Shown piece after piece: positions 30,098 through 31,932 of a stretch of DNA of 31,932 nt (positions are counted from its first letter, which is position 1; each line of letters opens with the position of its first letter). The stretch covers positions 110,420 through 142,351 of the forward strand of contig QZLH01000072.1 in NCBI GenBank assembly GCA_003833135.1, read 5' to 3'. The position numbers and the translations under genes were made by a program. Source of the stretch: Oehlia diaphana (lineage: Eukaryota > Glomeromycota > Glomeromycetes > Glomerales > Glomeraceae). The notes beneath the pieces are model-generated. The model saw only the letters and a program-made list of their open reading frames with translations, was not told the DNA's origin and ran no database searches.

Positions 30098-31510
30098 ATG
30101 ACTGATTCTTTATTAATAGAAATTGTGAATGAAGATGAGGAGGAAGTTTTTCTGATATTTTTATCGATGATAAATATATTGAAGATGAACAAAGCGTTGA
30201 TGAAGTAACAGAAACTATAACAGATAGAAAAATAGTCTGTATAACCTCAGCAGTATGGCAGTTTTTTACATGAAAAGAAAAAACTAATATCAATCAAAGT
30301 GAAAATAAACAAATTATAAAATATACTTACTGTAATATTGGAGATTATCATCTTTCAGCAAACAATTCAACATCTACTCTTGAACGTTATTTAAAAGTAA
30401 AATATAATAGTGCATATAAAATATTGCATCAGCAATATAATGAAAATATAGAATCTTGATCAGCTGAAGAGCAAAAAGAAAAACATGTATTTTTAGTTAA
30501 CTGGATTACTATTAATCAGCAACCATTTACTCTTGTAGAAAACCAAAGTTTTCAGAAATTTATGTCAGCAGTTCAACTTCAATATAAATTACCATCTTAG
30601 CATACATTAAAAGATATGGTAATTGCAAAATTTAAAATATCCTGAGAAAAAATTTATAATTATCTTCAGCTATTAACATCTAAAGTTTCACTTATAATGG
30701 ATATGTGAACTTCTATTAATGCTTTGGATATTCTAGCTGTAACTATTTTATTAATGATAATTGGCAATTTGAGTATTTTGTTTTAAATGTTTTATATATT
30801 TTTTCATCACACAATGCAGCTGCGATTAAAAATGCAATCTTAGAAATTGCAAAAAAATTTCAAATAGCAAATCAATTAATTGGAATCACTAGTGATAATG
30901 AAACAAAAATGATATCAGTAACACATCAAATTGGAGAAAGTCTTGAATTGCTTGCTTTTAAATATTATCGCTGTGCAGCTTATATATTGAATTTAGTTGT
31001 AAGTGTAGCATTTAAAACAAATATCATATCTCAATCTGTCAAAAAATTACAATATTTTATTAATGTATTAGTTAGGAATTCTCCTAAACAAATGGACAAA
31101 TTAAAAGAATATTTTAGAATTGATAGTATTAATTTTAAAGCACCACTTTCTGATATTACTACACATTGGAATTATACATTTTATATGATTGAATGAGCGT
31201 TAAAAATTAAGCCACAATTAGCACATCTAGTTTCAAATCTCCAAACATTAACAAATAACTGGCCAACTGACGAAGAATAGGAAGTTCTTAATGATTTATT
31301 AGAATTGTTGACACCATTTGTGTTAATAACTAAAGTCATTTCTGCATCCAGTTATTCAACAATTGATGAAGTAAAGTGGCTCTTTTTAGGTATCAAAAAT
31401 CATTTGAAAAAACTTCAGAATGATGACTATAATTTACAAATTTAAATAGATGAAATGAAACATATTTTTAACAATTATTTTAAGTAGTTTGATAAATTAC
31501 TTAGTGTTGT
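30098..31510 (+). pseudogene. hAT-superfamily transposase relic with BED-type zinc finger
   Basis: From ATG 30098 the reading frame shifts near 30150 and again near 30750. The order is typical of hAT: acidic leader, BED finger region (VWQFF...YCNIGDYHLSANNSTSTLERYL), then LIMDM-stop-TS (family DMWTS), HNAAAIKNAILEIAKKF, GITSDNE, YYRCAAYILNLVV, RNSPKQMDKLKEYFRI, TTHWNYTFYMIE and VISASSYSTIDEVKWLFLGI. The longest intact piece is 30909-31196. In-frame stops fall where the family has Trp, Arg or Gln. Finger ligands are lost (first Cys now Tyr, both His now Tyr). The C-terminal dimerisation region is missing; sequence changes abruptly near 31510. It cannot make an active transposase. Confidence 0.85.
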
Positions 31511-31587
31511 TATCGGCCCGGTTCTGATAAAAAGTTAAGCCGAACCAAGCCGAACCGAATCGACTTGAAAACTCAAGCTGAACCACG

Positions 31588-31932
31588 CTGTGGCGGGCCA
31601 ATGGGGCCGATTGACGCTGCAATATCATGTGACATTACGCAAAATTCCAAAAAGGAAATTTTATTATCCACGAAAATTGAAAATTTGAGTTACACAAATT
31701 TCCAAAAAAGGCAATTTTCATGCAGATCATTTAATTCCGGCTGGAATTAAAGGTCTATTAATATGTATGTTACACAAAATTCCAAAAAAGGCAATTTTAT
31801 TTTTTACGAAAATTAAAATTTTGGGTTACACGATATTCCAAAAAAGGAATTTATGTGTAGATCATTTAATTCCGGCTGAAATTAGGATTTATATCCCATC
31901 GGCCCCATCGGTCCCATCAGCCCGCTGCAACT
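31588..31932. mobile_element. Small element with GC-rich inverted ends and internal direct repeats (may continue past the edge)
   Basis: CTGTGGCGGGCCAATGGGGC at the left resembles the reverse complement of the right end (GTTGCAGCGGGCTGATGGGA); most differences are transitions. Between them, two direct units (31632-31749 and 31769-31884) share AAAATTCCAAAAA, CACGAAAATTRAAA-like and GATCATTTAATTCCGGCTG. The word TTCCAAAAAAGG occurs four times in all. Its GC-rich ends stand out in the AT-rich setting. The 61-codon frame at 31565-31750 is a by-product. Confidence 0.55.

Noticed and set aside
1..31932. tRNA or rRNA genes
   Set aside because: No convincing B-box (GGTTCGANTCC-like) with a matching A-box and acceptor stem was seen on either strand by eye; a covariance-model scan would settle it.

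Overview
The window looks like nuclear DNA of an arbuscular mycorrhizal fungus, most likely Rhizophagus or a close Glomeraceae relative. The evidence is extreme AT-richness, short spliceosomal introns (63-93 nt, GTAAGT/GTAATT...TAG), a tandem pair of the fast-expanding TKL-like kinases typical of these fungi, a fungal copper radical oxidase, and many small transposon relics. No database search was possible, so the organism is inferred from family resemblance.

Layout. 1-6450: a tandem duplication of about 4.1 kb holds two minus-strand kinase genes and their 5' flanks. Copy 1 (1-1185) is open and runs off the left edge. Copy 2 (5337-3523) has a reconstructable six-exon structure but a 10-nt deletion in the kinase domain. 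Small inverted-repeat elements inserted in the copy 1 flank after the duplication. 6450-8730: AT-rich spacer. 8735-10965: a six-exon, minus-strand, secreted glyoxal-oxidase-type copper radical oxidase (603 aa) with every expected catalytic residue. 10966-13800: spacer. 13811-17050: a degenerate tandem array of about seven 370-600 bp units, one with a nested 70-bp triplication.

17050-21980 is a nest of miniature inverted-repeat elements. Its centrepiece is a TA-flanked element with 120-bp terminal inverted repeats (119/120 identical) whose middle is an 815-nt assembly gap. It sits inside an older palindromic block of ATATCATTTC-type repeats that has its own inverted ends. 22000-31932 is an AT-rich graveyard: a 180-bp tandem triplet, a pyrimidine-rich strand-asymmetric tract, a decayed spliced gene, a second pogo-type MITE, a minisatellite, a 56-bp-arm hairpin, and a BED-finger hAT transposase. 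Most of the transposase's stops and lost zinc ligands are explained by C:G to T:A transitions. The right edge holds a small element with GC-rich inverted ends.

No pathway links the genes. The kinases are probably cytoplasmic signalling proteins; the oxidase is probably exported and makes H2O2 from aldehydes at the wall. The main story is tandem duplication and layered transposon insertion and decay. No tRNA, rRNA or CRISPR array was seen.
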